Source: Microcaldota archaeon
GTDB lineage: Archaea > Micrarchaeota > Micrarchaeia > Norongarragalinales > Norongarragalinaceae
NCBI GenBank assembly: GCA_016212375.1
Contig: JACRGH010000008.1
Span: 1 to 46,678, forward strand
Direction: 5' to 3'
DNA: 46,678 nucleotides
Positions within the stretch are counted from its first letter, which is position 1, and each line of letters starts with the position of its first letter. The position numbers and the translations under genes are program-made. The notes under the pieces were generated by a model. That model was not told the DNA's origin, did no database searches, and saw only the letters and a list, made by a program, of their open reading frames with translations. Below are positions 1-9,822 of this stretch, one piece after another.

Positions 1-134
1 TGGGGTTCACTACTATCGCCTTTGAGCCGCGGCGTTGGTTTTTCCAATCATTGCACAACGATTGTTGGAAAAGCCACGTCGTCAAAGGCGAAAAATTTTT
101 CGGTTCCCGAATTCACCAACGCTAAACGGGACCA

Positions 135-779
135 CTACCCGTTATGGCCCAATATTCGGCGGAAATCGGATTGGTTTTCGCGTACGTCCTGCAAATGGGA
201 TAAAATGTTGTGGTATGTCGTCAACGCGCTGTTCATGACTTGGCGGTGCGGCGTATCTTTGCGCTCTTCCAGGGCGTTTCGGACGCGCTCCATCACTTTG
301 GTTGCAGTACCGTGAAGATGGCTGAATCGGTCCAGTTCGGTCAAGTCCAGCGCAGATTTTTGGAATACTTTTTCAAGAGCCTTACTGCGTTCATGATCCT
401 TTTTTTGAATGCCGGACGGACGGAAAAGTGAAAAATGCGCGTGGGAGACATACAGTTCCCGTATCCGTTGTTTTTCAAGACTGGTTAAATCCCCTTCGCG
501 GATGGTCTGTTCCCACAATAGTGCATTTAACCCATGTTGGACCGGCGCTTCCCCGGAGCTTGGCAGGCTAGAGCGGGCAACGGAACCTTTTTTTTCGATG
601 ATTTGTTCGGGTTGGAGGACGTTTTCCTGCTGGAGGCCGTTCAACGCCAGGATGGCATCCTGGAGAGAATAGATCCTTTTTTTATCCCGTAAATGTTTTG
701 AAAAATCGTCAACGCTACCCCGGTTGCGGGCCAATTCCTTGAGATGATTTTGGAGTTGCCGGCTTCGAAATTGTCTCAT
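135..779 (-). CDS. hypothetical protein (214 aa)
   Basis: Open ORF with ATG start, 15 nt downstream of and collinear with the EndA-like gene; no family recognised. Confidence 0.55.
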   Translation of the reverse strand: MRQFRSRQLQNHLKELARNRGSVDDFSKHLRDKKRIYSLQDAILALNGLQQENVLQPEQIIEKKGSVARSSLPSSGEAPVQHGLNALLWEQTIREGDLTSLEKQRIRELYVSHAHFSLFRPSGIQKKDHERSKALEKVFQKSALDLTELDRFSHLHGTATKVMERVRNALEERKDTPHRQVMNSALTTYHNILSHLQDVRENQSDFRRILGHNG

Positions 780-794
780 TGTTGATTCACCTCC

Positions 795-2033
795 TTACGG
801 TTGCACCCACTCAATTTCGTAATACTCATATTTGCTCTTGGGTAGGTCGATGCGCTTGACGCGATAGTAAGTCACCGCGGTTTCCCGGTCACAGATGGCC
901 AACATCAAATCCAGGCCCATTTGTTTGGATTGCTGGATGGCACTGGCCAGTTCCTCGCCGCCGATTTCTTCTTCTTCCGAAAGCGCCAGCATCACGAAGG
1001 TAGGTGAGTCATGGCGGGGATTCTCGATGTCCGCGCCTTTTCGGTGGTACAGCAAAAAGTCGAGTTGGCCTGAACCGGAGGCAAGACGCGGGCTTGAAAG
1101 GATGATTGCTTTATTGTTTTTAGTTTCGCTTTTGCCGTTGTGTTCGTCGTAGTGGTGGGCGTTTTTTGCGCCCGGAATGGCTAAAATGAACGTCTTTTTC
1201 ACGCCGTGCGCCACCCGGATGGCCCGGGCCCACTCCGAAATCAGCATTTTGGCGGAACGGGGGAACACGTGGACCACGTGGCGGGAGTGCATCCACTGTC
1301 CGGTTTCCTGAGTGGGTTTGGCGCCGGGAAAGTAGAGGCGGAAATGGGTACCGAATTTGAATCCGGTTTTCGGGACAAACCCGCGTAAGCGCCAGTCTTC
1401 GTACACGTCGTACAATTCCATGAAGTCGGGCCGGCGGGAGACGGCTTGTTCCTCGATTTTCTTGGTCAGCACGTTGAGCTTGTATTTGCCGTGGCGGGCG
1501 AGGAAAACGGTTTCGTACGCGTCCAGTTTCAGGAATTGGCCGTGTTTTTTCGCTTTGTAGGTGCCGAATTGGCCGAACCAGTGGTTTTCGTATAGCGCGT
1601 TGCCTTCCTCGTTCTCGTCGATGACGCTCATCAAATCGTCGTAGAAAAACAGGCCTTTGGCTTTGACATGGGGCGTCTTGGTTTCGGCCGCCGGGTATTT
1701 TTCCATCGGGCTTCTGTTGTAATTGCCTTTTGCCTCGTTAATGGGCCGGACGATGAGGCCGCGGTCTCGCCAATCCCGGAAACAATAATAGCGGGCCAAA
1801 AACTTCGGCCCCTGGAACTGACCGGCCACCTGATTGAAGCTCTGGGGTTTGCCGTCTTTTTCGCACTCGGCTTTGCGCACGTCAATTAGGTAGAGCGCTT
1901 CTTCTGGTGAAAGTTCTAGGTGGATTTTCTTGCCGTTGACCTCTTTCCCGAAATAGGAACGGTCCACGGCCTGGACACTAATCAAATCCGTGACCTTGAT
2001 TTTGTCATCATATATCTCGAAGCGGACGCTCAT
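795..2033 (-). CDS. endA: tRNA-splicing endonuclease, multi-unit (N-terminal unit + catalytic unit + C-terminal unit)
   Basis: Catalytic unit motif series YEDWRLRGFVPKTGFKFGTHFRLY / HSRHVVHVFP / RVAHGVKKTFILAI supplies the Tyr, His and Lys triad; a degenerate N-terminal copy (FRDWRDRGLIVRP) and a third C-terminal beta-like unit (YYRVKRIDL...YYEIEW) flank it. Confidence 0.88.
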   Translation of the reverse strand: MSVRFEIYDDKIKVTDLISVQAVDRSYFGKEVNGKKIHLELSPEEALYLIDVRKAECEKDGKPQSFNQVAGQFQGPKFLARYYCFRDWRDRGLIVRPINEAKGNYNRSPMEKYPAAETKTPHVKAKGLFFYDDLMSVIDENEEGNALYENHWFGQFGTYKAKKHGQFLKLDAYETVFLARHGKYKLNVLTKKIEEQAVSRRPDFMELYDVYEDWRLRGFVPKTGFKFGTHFRLYFPGAKPTQETGQWMHSRHVVHVFPRSAKMLISEWARAIRVAHGVKKTFILAIPGAKNAHHYDEHNGKSETKNNKAIILSSPRLASGSGQLDFLLYHRKGADIENPRHDSPTFVMLALSEEEEIGGEELASAIQQSKQMGLDLMLAICDRETAVTYYRVKRIDLPKSKYEYYEIEWVQP

Positions 2034-2268
2034 GGGCTCTTTTCCTCCGCTTGCCCGCCAGGGGCATGAGCGTTTGAAGGGAACATGTTGATGGTTGGAT
2101 TAGGGCGGTTTGTGGATTTAAAGAAACGTCATCGTCTGTTTTTCATTTTTGAGTCGGTTCGCATTGGTTGAAGGATCAAGGCAACTGCCCTGTTACGGTT
2201 CTCCGCCTGAAAATAACGCCCTATATTATATAGTGGGGACGAGTGGGATTTGCGAGGCGATTCATCCG

Positions 2269-3897
2269 ATGTCCGGTCCGAGTTTTATTTCTGAAAAGTC
2301 GAACGTTTTTCTTGTTTTTCTGTTCCTTCCTGCGTTGTTTCTGGGTGCTCTTTCTTTACCGGTCAGCGCCATTGGCACTCCCTCTGCAGCATTTGGCTCT
2401 CCGGATTGGCTACCCGTACCGACGAGTTCTCCCGTTAGCTCCGCGTATTCGATGAAAACCTACATCGAGGGTTTCCTGGACGTGAATGCAACGGATGACC
2501 GCGTCAATGATTTGGCCGGCTCCACCACCCTATTGGGCTCGGCGTCCCCATTTGCAAGCGGCGGGCGCAAGATTTCCGCATCGGATTCCCCATTGGTCTT
2601 TAAAGGCCTCATTGCCGACCCAATCATGCGCTCCGGTTACCTGGAAGAGGAGCGCTACTACCTCTACGCCAAATCCCAGTATGATTCGTCCAACTCCCTT
2701 GTCAAGGCCAAGAATCCGCAGATGGCGTATGAGGCCACGTTTACCAATCCGATTCCGGTGTGCTCAAAAAATTCGCCCCTGAACGTTTCGTGTCCGGATG
2801 CCTACCGCACTTCGACCCACCGCATGGCCATCAAATTGTTGGGTGCCGATTGGCTTATCCTGGGCATGGATAATTTCGACTCCACTTCGGCTTTAAACGG
2901 CCAGGCCGTCCTGACGTTGGGCAAGGAATATTCTTACAATGCCCGTCTGCAAATCGGCGGAGTTATCAAGGGCCCCAACGGTGCGTACGCCAAACTCTTC
3001 TCCGTCTCCTACGGTGGAAATCGGTCTTCCGATTTCAAAGTTTCTTTTGGCATCTATGATTCCACCAATCGATTGGTTGACTCGACCACCTTGGGGCCGA
3101 ATTCCGAATACAACCAAAACGGCTTCATCCTCCGCGTTAACCAGGTCCTTCCCGGCATGGTGCGTCTGCCTTCCTTTGCCGGCCCCCTCAAATTCGGCTA
3201 CGTCCAAGCCAGCGTCTTATCGGACAAATTGTCCTTGCAACAATCCAGTTCGGTCAACTCGGACAACTCCAATTGGCGCGTGAACCTCGTCGGCGGAGGT
3301 CCCGCGTTTGGTGCCTCGCTTGCCCGCGTCCAGTTGGTGCTTTCCGTGGCGTCGGACCTGATGCCGGGCGATTCGTTGCCTTTTTTGTTCAAGCCCACTC
3401 TGTTGAAATTCACCTACAACGGTCTTGAATCGGTCCCGACGGACACCTTGAGTTTCTCGACCGGCGTGCAAAGCTTCCAGACCAGTGCCACTGACACCCA
3501 GACGGTCGACCAACACTATGTCTTGGTCCAATCCTCCCTTCCGGTCGCATTTTGGTTCGGAAACCAGACCACGCAAGCCACGAATAGTTTCTATTATATC
3601 GTCGGAAACAATTCGGCAGGTAAGGCCACGCGCGGGACCGTTTTTTATCGCGATTCGACCACGGGCAATTTTGTCAAATACGTCGACTCATCGGCCACCG
3701 TGGATTCCTTCGGCCAAATCCAGGACAATTACGTCATCTACGCGGGTCCCTCCAAATCCGTGCGTATGCAATTCCATCTGACGTCGAACGCCAATTTGAT
3801 CATGGTGCCCGAATTCCTGACGGACGTGGAAAATCCCCAAAAAATGGGCGCGTTTTTGTTCGATGTCCGTGACAGTGGGTCCAACCCCCAAATTTGA
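2269..3897 (+). CDS. secreted surface protein, N-terminal part (signal peptide; continues in the next ORF after an apparent frameshift)
   Basis: Likely ATG at 2269 followed by hydrophobic signal VFLVFLFLPALFLGALSLPVSA; C-terminal domain homologous to a domain in the next ORF; ORF track start is 2149. Confidence 0.75.
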   Translation: MSGPSFISEKSNVFLVFLFLPALFLGALSLPVSAIGTPSAAFGSPDWLPVPTSSPVSSAYSMKTYIEGFLDVNATDDRVNDLAGSTTLLGSASPFASGGRKISASDSPLVFKGLIADPIMRSGYLEEERYYLYAKSQYDSSNSLVKAKNPQMAYEATFTNPIPVCSKNSPLNVSCPDAYRTSTHRMAIKLLGADWLILGMDNFDSTSALNGQAVLTLGKEYSYNARLQIGGVIKGPNGAYAKLFSVSYGGNRSSDFKVSFGIYDSTNRLVDSTTLGPNSEYNQNGFILRVNQVLPGMVRLPSFAGPLKFGYVQASVLSDKLSLQQSSSVNSDNSNWRVNLVGGGPAFGASLARVQLVLSVASDLMPGDSLPFLFKPTLLKFTYNGLESVPTDTLSFSTGVQSFQTSATDTQTVDQHYVLVQSSLPVAFWFGNQTTQATNSFYYIVGNNSAGKATRGTVFYRDSTTGNFVKYVDSSATVDSFGQIQDNYVIYAGPSKSVRMQFHLTSNANLIMVPEFLTDVENPQKMGAFLFDVRDSGSNPQI

Positions 3898-6800
3898 GCG
3901 CCGGGTATATGCCGGTGTATCCGGAAGTCGGCTTCAATGGCGCCACCAAGGCGCCCGGATTCATTTCGCCCCGTGGAAGCACGCTTTCCGATGTAGGCCA
4001 GACCAGCGCCCGGATTGCGTATGCCAATACGGTTTCCCATGCCCGGTACGGACTCCAAAAAGTTCAAAGCGTGCCGACCCCGGTTCCTACGCCGATCCCG
4101 ACTAACCAATCCTTTGACGTTTTGTCTTTGTCATCGGGCCAAACTAGCTTCCAGACCTCTTCCACGGACACGCAGACGGTGGACTTGAGTTATGTCTTGG
4201 TACAATCCAGTCTGGCGTCGGCGTTTGACTTTTCCGACTCGCCGATTGCTCCGACCAAGACGAACCAATTCTACTATATCACCGATTCGGTGCCGGCCGG
4301 CAAAGCCACGCAAGGCACTATTTTCTTCCGTGACCCGACGACGAGCAATTTCGTGCCCTATCTGCGTCCTGGCGCCACCGTGGGTCCGGATGGCCGCGTA
4401 TTGACGAATTATGTCACCTATGTCTATGGTCCTAGTTCGGTCCGCATGCAATTCAATGCCGCCGGTATTGACGCATCCGTCGATGCATTGGCAAGCTCCG
4501 GCGCAGTCATGGCCATTCCGGAAAACTTCCCGAGCGTTAACTATGGAAACTCCGGTGCGTTCCTAATCGACGTTGGTTATGGCAGCCAATCGACGCCTCG
4601 TTTCACTTCCATCCCCAACCCAGGTGGTGTGAGTTATCCGGCCATCGGATATTCGATTCCATATCGGTCCGGCGGCATGCTCAGTTATCTGCCGTCTTCC
4701 GGAATCCTCGGCTTTGTCTCCCCGGGCGGAAGCCAAGTGGTGTCCGCATCGATGAGCTCCGTGCAAATCAATTATTCCACGGCTTTCCAATCGCCCACGC
4801 CGACGCCCGTTCCGGTTTGCGTTACGGTCGGCGGCAGTCTTGGTGCCTTGTATCCGGACAACGCGTTGCAATGTTGTCCCGGCTTGGTCCCCTATGTCCA
4901 GTCCGGAATCGTGGGTAATCGTGGCATCTGCGTCAATCCTTCGCCTACTCCTACGGCTGTGCCCAATTGCGTGGATTCGGACAATGGCAAAAACCCGTCC
5001 GTATATGGAAAAATCACCCTGTTCGGAAGACCCTATGCCGAGGATTCCTGCAATTTCAACGACCGCCCGCCTAACACTTCGGACAACGAATACTGGTGTG
5101 AAACGCCCACGTCCACCGTGGTGTCAAACGCCTGGACCAAATGCCCGTTCGGTTGCGCAAACGGTGCCTGCCTGGTGTCGCCGACTGTAATCCCAACGCC
5201 CACGGTTTGGCCCACGCCAACCCCTGCGCCATCGGGCGGCGTGACGTTTTATGTTCCGGCGTCCGTTTCGGCCGGCTCCGCGTTTTCCTTCAGCTGGTCC
5301 GACGTTCGAAATGCGTCCGCCAGTGATTGGATTGCCATCGTACCGGTGGGCGGCAATTGGAACAACGCGTTGCCATGGGCTTGGACCAACGGGGTGCAAT
5401 GCAACGTCCTTACATCCAGCTGTCCGGCGCCGACCCAATTGCTCACGCGTTATGGTGGAAACATGACCCTTTTGGTTCCCGTGAACCTTTCCAGTTTTCA
5501 GGTGGTTCTTTACCGCCAAGGGGACATGCTGCATGGTGAGGGTGGGCGCAGCTCAGTTATTGCCGTTGCCCCGTCCCCCTCGGTCTCTCCGGTTCCCACG
5601 TGGATTCCGAGCACGACCCCTATTCCCGTGGCATTACCGCAAGGATACGTAAAAGCAGGTCAGTCTTTAGGAATGCCAAACGTAACCTTGCAAATCACAT
5701 CGATCCGTCTTCCTTTGCCCTCGGCTAATTACTCCGATGCGGGATTGGTGAGCTTGGATGTGTGGTTTAATGGGGCCCATTTGTATCCCATCAGTGTTTG
5801 TAACGGATGCTCCCAAGCCCATCCGGATATTGATCTTTTTGTACGTGTCGATGACATCACAACGTTCCAAGGAATACCCCTCGCGAAAATATTCATCCAA
5901 AAAGCATCCATCATGCCCACTCCGACGCCTATGTCCGTCGGCGGCGTGACCTTTGTGTTGCCCCAAAGCGTTCCTGCGGGTAGCACGCTTTCCGTGGTTT
6001 GGAAGGATTCGGGAACGCCATCTGAGACCGATTGGATTGCGATGGTGCCCGTGGATGGCAAGTGGGATAATTCGTTGCCCTGGGCGTATACGAACGGTCT
6101 GAAGTCGATTCCAACGGTTGCTTCCAAGGGCGGTTCCGTTACATTGGCTGCGCCGTTAAACGTGACACGATTCCAGGTGGTGTTGTACCGTCAGAACGAC
6201 ATGGTTCACGGTGAAGGCGGGCGTAGTGGCGTCGTAACGGTTGCGCTACCGCCGGTTCCTTCGGCAATACCTGTGCCAACGGACGCATCCGTCCGATTAT
6301 CCATTTCCTCGGTCTGGAAAGGCAATATCGGTGGTCTGGGCGTTAAAAGCATCAGTATTGCTCCGGGCTTGGATGTCGAGTTATCCTGGAGCAGCACCGG
6401 CGTCACGGGCACTTGTACGTTGACCTCTTCGAGTGGTCTTAACCGCCCAGTTCCCAATGACCAAACCGGCGGGTGGGGTAATTGGGATACTCCGAACGCG
6501 ACGACGTCCTACACGATTACCTGCATGGGCGCCTCCGGAACCTTGGTTAGTGACACGGTCAAAGCCAACGTGGTTTCGCCCAATGCATCCGTCCAATTAT
6601 CCATTTCCTCGGTCTGGAAAGGAAAACAAGGCGGTTTTGGTGTCAAAAGCGTCATGCTCTATCCGGGCCAGGATGTGGAGTTATCCTGGTCCAGTTCCGG
6701 CGTCAGTGGTCCTTGTGTGTTAACCTCTACGAGCGGTATGAACCAGAGCGTGGCCAATGACCTTTCTTTGGGGTGGGGTAATTTTGATGTTCCCAAAACG

Positions 6801-6992
6801 ACCACCTCTTACACGATTGCCTGTAGCAGCACATCCGGAATATCAGTAAGCGATACGGTGACGGCCAACGTCCTCACCCCCCGCGTGGTCAACCGGTGGG
6901 ATACCGGCCGCGTCACTCAAGTTTCGGCATCCATTCCGGGCACCATCAACGGTGCAAAAGCCTGGATTTCCGGTCTGTTCGGCGGGAACTGA
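3894..6992 (+). CDS. surface protein, C-terminal part, with Pro/Thr linkers and duplicated domains
   Basis: Continues the first ORF's repeat domain in another frame; no signal peptide of its own; PTPTPVPV-type linkers; two pairs of tandem-like domains. Confidence 0.75.
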   Translation: MSAGYMPVYPEVGFNGATKAPGFISPRGSTLSDVGQTSARIAYANTVSHARYGLQKVQSVPTPVPTPIPTNQSFDVLSLSSGQTSFQTSSTDTQTVDLSYVLVQSSLASAFDFSDSPIAPTKTNQFYYITDSVPAGKATQGTIFFRDPTTSNFVPYLRPGATVGPDGRVLTNYVTYVYGPSSVRMQFNAAGIDASVDALASSGAVMAIPENFPSVNYGNSGAFLIDVGYGSQSTPRFTSIPNPGGVSYPAIGYSIPYRSGGMLSYLPSSGILGFVSPGGSQVVSASMSSVQINYSTAFQSPTPTPVPVCVTVGGSLGALYPDNALQCCPGLVPYVQSGIVGNRGICVNPSPTPTAVPNCVDSDNGKNPSVYGKITLFGRPYAEDSCNFNDRPPNTSDNEYWCETPTSTVVSNAWTKCPFGCANGACLVSPTVIPTPTVWPTPTPAPSGGVTFYVPASVSAGSAFSFSWSDVRNASASDWIAIVPVGGNWNNALPWAWTNGVQCNVLTSSCPAPTQLLTRYGGNMTLLVPVNLSSFQVVLYRQGDMLHGEGGRSSVIAVAPSPSVSPVPTWIPSTTPIPVALPQGYVKAGQSLGMPNVTLQITSIRLPLPSANYSDAGLVSLDVWFNGAHLYPISVCNGCSQAHPDIDLFVRVDDITTFQGIPLAKIFIQKASIMPTPTPMSVGGVTFVLPQSVPAGSTLSVVWKDSGTPSETDWIAMVPVDGKWDNSLPWAYTNGLKSIPTVASKGGSVTLAAPLNVTRFQVVLYRQNDMVHGEGGRSGVVTVALPPVPSAIPVPTDASVRLSISSVWKGNIGGLGVKSISIAPGLDVELSWSSTGVTGTCTLTSSSGLNRPVPNDQTGGWGNWDTPNATTSYTITCMGASGTLVSDTVKANVVSPNASVQLSISSVWKGKQGGFGVKSVMLYPGQDVELSWSSSGVSGPCVLTSTSGMNQSVANDLSLGWGNFDVPKTTTSYTIACSSTSGISVSDTVTANVLTPRVVNRWDTGRVTQVSASIPGTINGAKAWISGLFGGN

Positions 6993-7044
6993 GCCTGCCG
7001 GCTGGGTTGGGACTGCGTACAAGTGGCGTTGGAACCAAAAATCG

Positions 7045-7074
7045 TTCGGTATTTTTTTTAATCTTTTTTTTTAT
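7045..7074 (+). terminator. poly-T terminator after the surface protein gene
   Basis: Sequence ATTTTTTTTAATCTTTTTTTTTAT shortly after the stop at 6992; archaeal-type oligo-T terminator. Confidence 0.6.
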
Positions 7075-7137
7075 AGAAAAAGAGAATGCGGGGGCCCGGA
7101 GCGTTTTCACGCCCCGGACACCCGACTAAAACGGAAC

Positions 7138-7422
7138 TTATTTCTTGCCTTTCATGGCCATGGCCCCTAGGACCATGCCGACAAGAAGGAAGACTTCCTG
7201 CAGCAGGTGGGCGAATTGCCAGGCGAATACTCCGGTGTGCACCAAGAGCCAGCCCAATTCCGACAGTCCGTACAACACGAACAGGGGCATCCAGGCTTTT
7301 CCTTCGGCGCCCATGTCCATGCACTTCTTGGCCAAGAACAAGCCCAGAATCAAGGCGACGAAGTGGATGACTTCGTAGACCATGTTGGGCAACAGGTTGT
7401 AGATTGCTTCTCCAAACGGCAT
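7138..7422 (-). CDS. small multi-TM membrane protein (94 aa)
   Basis: Several hydrophobic segments (VIHFVALILGLFLA, MPLFVLYGLSELGWLLV, VFLLVGMVLGAMAM). Confidence 0.65.
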   Translation of the reverse strand: MPFGEAIYNLLPNMVYEVIHFVALILGLFLAKKCMDMGAEGKAWMPLFVLYGLSELGWLLVHTGVFAWQFAHLLQEVFLLVGMVLGAMAMKGKK

Positions 7423-7633
7423 ATTTTATTCCCCCATATTCCAGCGTCACCCGATTGGCTTGATGCCAATTGGGTTTTCGCTTTGTTTCTTACGTTTTGG
7501 GCTCAAGCACCGTATTTAAAGCGAATAGGGTTACGGCAATCAACGTGAATGGGTAGGTTGCCTTGTTTTGGCGGTTTGCATCATGGAAACGCCGTTATTG
7601 CATTTATTTTTGGCATCCAATGGTTTTGAAAAA

Positions 7634-8254
7634 CTAGTAATAGCTGCCGTATTGGCTTTCTTCCGCCCACTCGATTTTGCCCATTTTCAGCCAGATGTAC
7701 GCCATGGCCGCGCCCACGAACAAGCCACCAAGGTGGGCGGCTCCTGCGATGCCGGACGATACGTCGATGGTTTCCAACAAGCTCAAGGCCACCCAGACCA
7801 ACGCGGCGTATTTCATGGGCATGGGGATGAACCACATCAAAATCGGTAGATTGGGTCGCAGGATGGCAACTGCCCCGAGGATGCCGAAAATCGCGCCGGA
7901 CGCTCCCAATGCCGGAATGCTGACGGGCACTAGGTGTAACCAGTACGTGGCCGCGTAAGCTAGGCCGCCGGCGATGCCTGAGATGAAGTAAATGGCCAAA
8001 AATCGTTTGGAGCCGATCATCCGCTCCAAGTAGGGGCCGAAGGTGAACAGGGCGAAGCCGTTGAAAAAAATGTGGATAAATCCACCGTGGAGAAACATGC
8101 TGGTAATCAGGGTCCAAGGATGGATTGCCAAGGTGGCCGGGTCCAGTACAAACCAGCCGGTCAGGGGCGGGTAGACGATTTGCGCCAAAAACGTGACGAC
8201 GATGGCGCCAAGCAGGTAAAATGCGAACATGGGTTTTGGGTGTGCCTCAATCAA
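7634..8254 (-). CDS. rhomboid family intramembrane serine protease
   Basis: GASGAIFG active-site motif, AHLGG histidine motif, multiple TM segments, HGGFIHIFFNGFALFTFGPYLE. Confidence 0.92.
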   Translation of the reverse strand: MIEAHPKPMFAFYLLGAIVVTFLAQIVYPPLTGWFVLDPATLAIHPWTLITSMFLHGGFIHIFFNGFALFTFGPYLERMIGSKRFLAIYFISGIAGGLAYAATYWLHLVPVSIPALGASGAIFGILGAVAILRPNLPILMWFIPMPMKYAALVWVALSLLETIDVSSGIAGAAHLGGLFVGAAMAYIWLKMGKIEWAEESQYGSYY

Positions 8255-8263
8255 TTGACTTTT

Positions 8264-9286
8264 TCAGACTTCCTTGACCTGGAAGCTTTCAAAGAACTTC
8301 GTGGTCGGCTTCAACTTCCGGGTGTTGCCGTGTTTTTTGGACTCCAAGTAACCCGCCATCTTCAGCTCGGTGACGTAGGCGTAGATTTCGCCTTTGAAAA
8401 AGTGCTTCAGGTCCGATTGCAGCAGTTCTTTCTTTTTCGCAACCAGTGCCAAAATCCGCATGGATTTCTTGGATAATTCGACTTCCTTGCTTAACTTGGC
8501 CACGCGGTGTAGGTATTGAGGTTTGAGCTGTAAGGCCGCACCGTGTTCGTTCACGGCCAACTCGTAGGAACTGTCTTTGGGCACGATTTGGGCAAGTTCC
8601 CCAAGCAAGGCGTCCAGTCGGTCCTTGGGCACCGCCAACAGGTCTTGCAACTGTTTGTGGGCCATGGGTTTGTTGGCTAAGAATAAGGCCGCTTCCAAGA
8701 CCCGGATGGGTGGGAGGTTTTCGGCTGGCATCGCGTCCATGTGAGAGTCTTCCGGGTAATCGGGTTTGGGACTGGTTTTGGACTTGGCACCGGCATTGGT
8801 TCGCGCTGCGTTGCCCGTCAGAGTTTCATCATTTTCCACTGGGTCGCCATCCTCGTCCAACTGCTCATCGGCATCTTCCGGTTCGTTCGGCGCACCTTTG
8901 CCTTGCATCAGGTTGTCCGGGTCCAAAATGGTGGCGGTATCGGAGGAATTGGTTGCCGACATGGCCATTGGCGCCGTTTCAACTTGCATCCCCATGGGTG
9001 CGGCCGAGTCAGCTTTGAAGGACGAAGTGGCGGGCTGAGTCGTGGTGTCGGTTTGTGCCGTATCCGCCGGAGGCGTTATTTCCTCCATCTTGGCCTGCTC
9101 CACCAATCCGTCCAGCACGTCCAACGAGGCGGGTTGGTTCTTGGCTTTTTTTTCCTTTTTCCGCACGTTTTGGTCGGCGGTTTCGTCCAAGGGGACTTCC
9201 TTGAAATCATCCTCGAAAAGTTTAGCATCCGTATTGTCCAGCGGCATGGCGCGAGTTGCGTCTGAGGTTTGCACCGGTTCGTTCAT
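8264..9286 (-). CDS. scpB: ScpB-like SMC complex subunit with long disordered N-terminal extension
   Basis: C-terminal winged-helix region PPIRVLEAALFLANKPMAHKQLQDLL...AALQLKPQYLHRVAKLSKEVELSKKSMRILALVAKKKELLQSDL...GYLESKK. Confidence 0.8.
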   Translation of the reverse strand: MNEPVQTSDATRAMPLDNTDAKLFEDDFKEVPLDETADQNVRKKEKKAKNQPASLDVLDGLVEQAKMEEITPPADTAQTDTTTQPATSSFKADSAAPMGMQVETAPMAMSATNSSDTATILDPDNLMQGKGAPNEPEDADEQLDEDGDPVENDETLTGNAARTNAGAKSKTSPKPDYPEDSHMDAMPAENLPPIRVLEAALFLANKPMAHKQLQDLLAVPKDRLDALLGELAQIVPKDSSYELAVNEHGAALQLKPQYLHRVAKLSKEVELSKKSMRILALVAKKKELLQSDLKHFFKGEIYAYVTELKMAGYLESKKHGNTRKLKPTTKFFESFQVKEV

Positions 9287-9352
9287 GGTTGGAATTAGAG
9301 GGGTTGAAGATTTAACGGTTTTGTAGAGGTGGCCGGTGGCTTGAGGGTTGGG

Positions 9353-9760
9353 TTACGGACTGCCCGCTTTGGCTTCGGCTTCAATCTCCGCAAGGTGGTG
9401 GGCGCTCAATTCGGCCCATGGTGGGTGTTGTTCGGCCAATTTCGTCGGCACGATGTATGTGTGGATTTGAACTCCCTGAATTGGCTTTTTGTTACTGGTT
9501 GCGCCAATGCTTTCCAGGAATTTTGTCATCCTTCCCACCCATGCGTCGGATTTTTCACCGGATTTCGGTTGCCCTTTCCGTTCCTCGACCAAATCCCGCA
9601 TGGTTTGGGCATGCCGTGGGCCAAGTTCAAGTATTTCCAAATTTTGATGGTATCGCGGCCCCTGTTTGGGCATGGAGACGTTGGATAGGACAAATCGTGA
9701 AATTTCATTCATCGTTTTCACCCGGTTTTTACACTCTTTAATCCAAGGCTGTTTAGTCAT
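9353..9760 (-). CDS. hypothetical protein
   Basis: ORF with probable ATG at 9760 (ORF track start 9871 overlaps the upstream gene); no family recognised. Confidence 0.45.
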   Translation of the reverse strand: MTKQPWIKECKNRVKTMNEISRFVLSNVSMPKQGPRYHQNLEILELGPRHAQTMRDLVEERKGQPKSGEKSDAWVGRMTKFLESIGATSNKKPIQGVQIHTYIVPTKLAEQHPPWAELSAHHLAEIEAEAKAGSP

Positions 9761-9822
9761 GTGATTGGATTTATTGGTTGCCGTAAGGTGGTCGGTGGCG
9801 CGATTTGGTTGTCCGGATTGTT

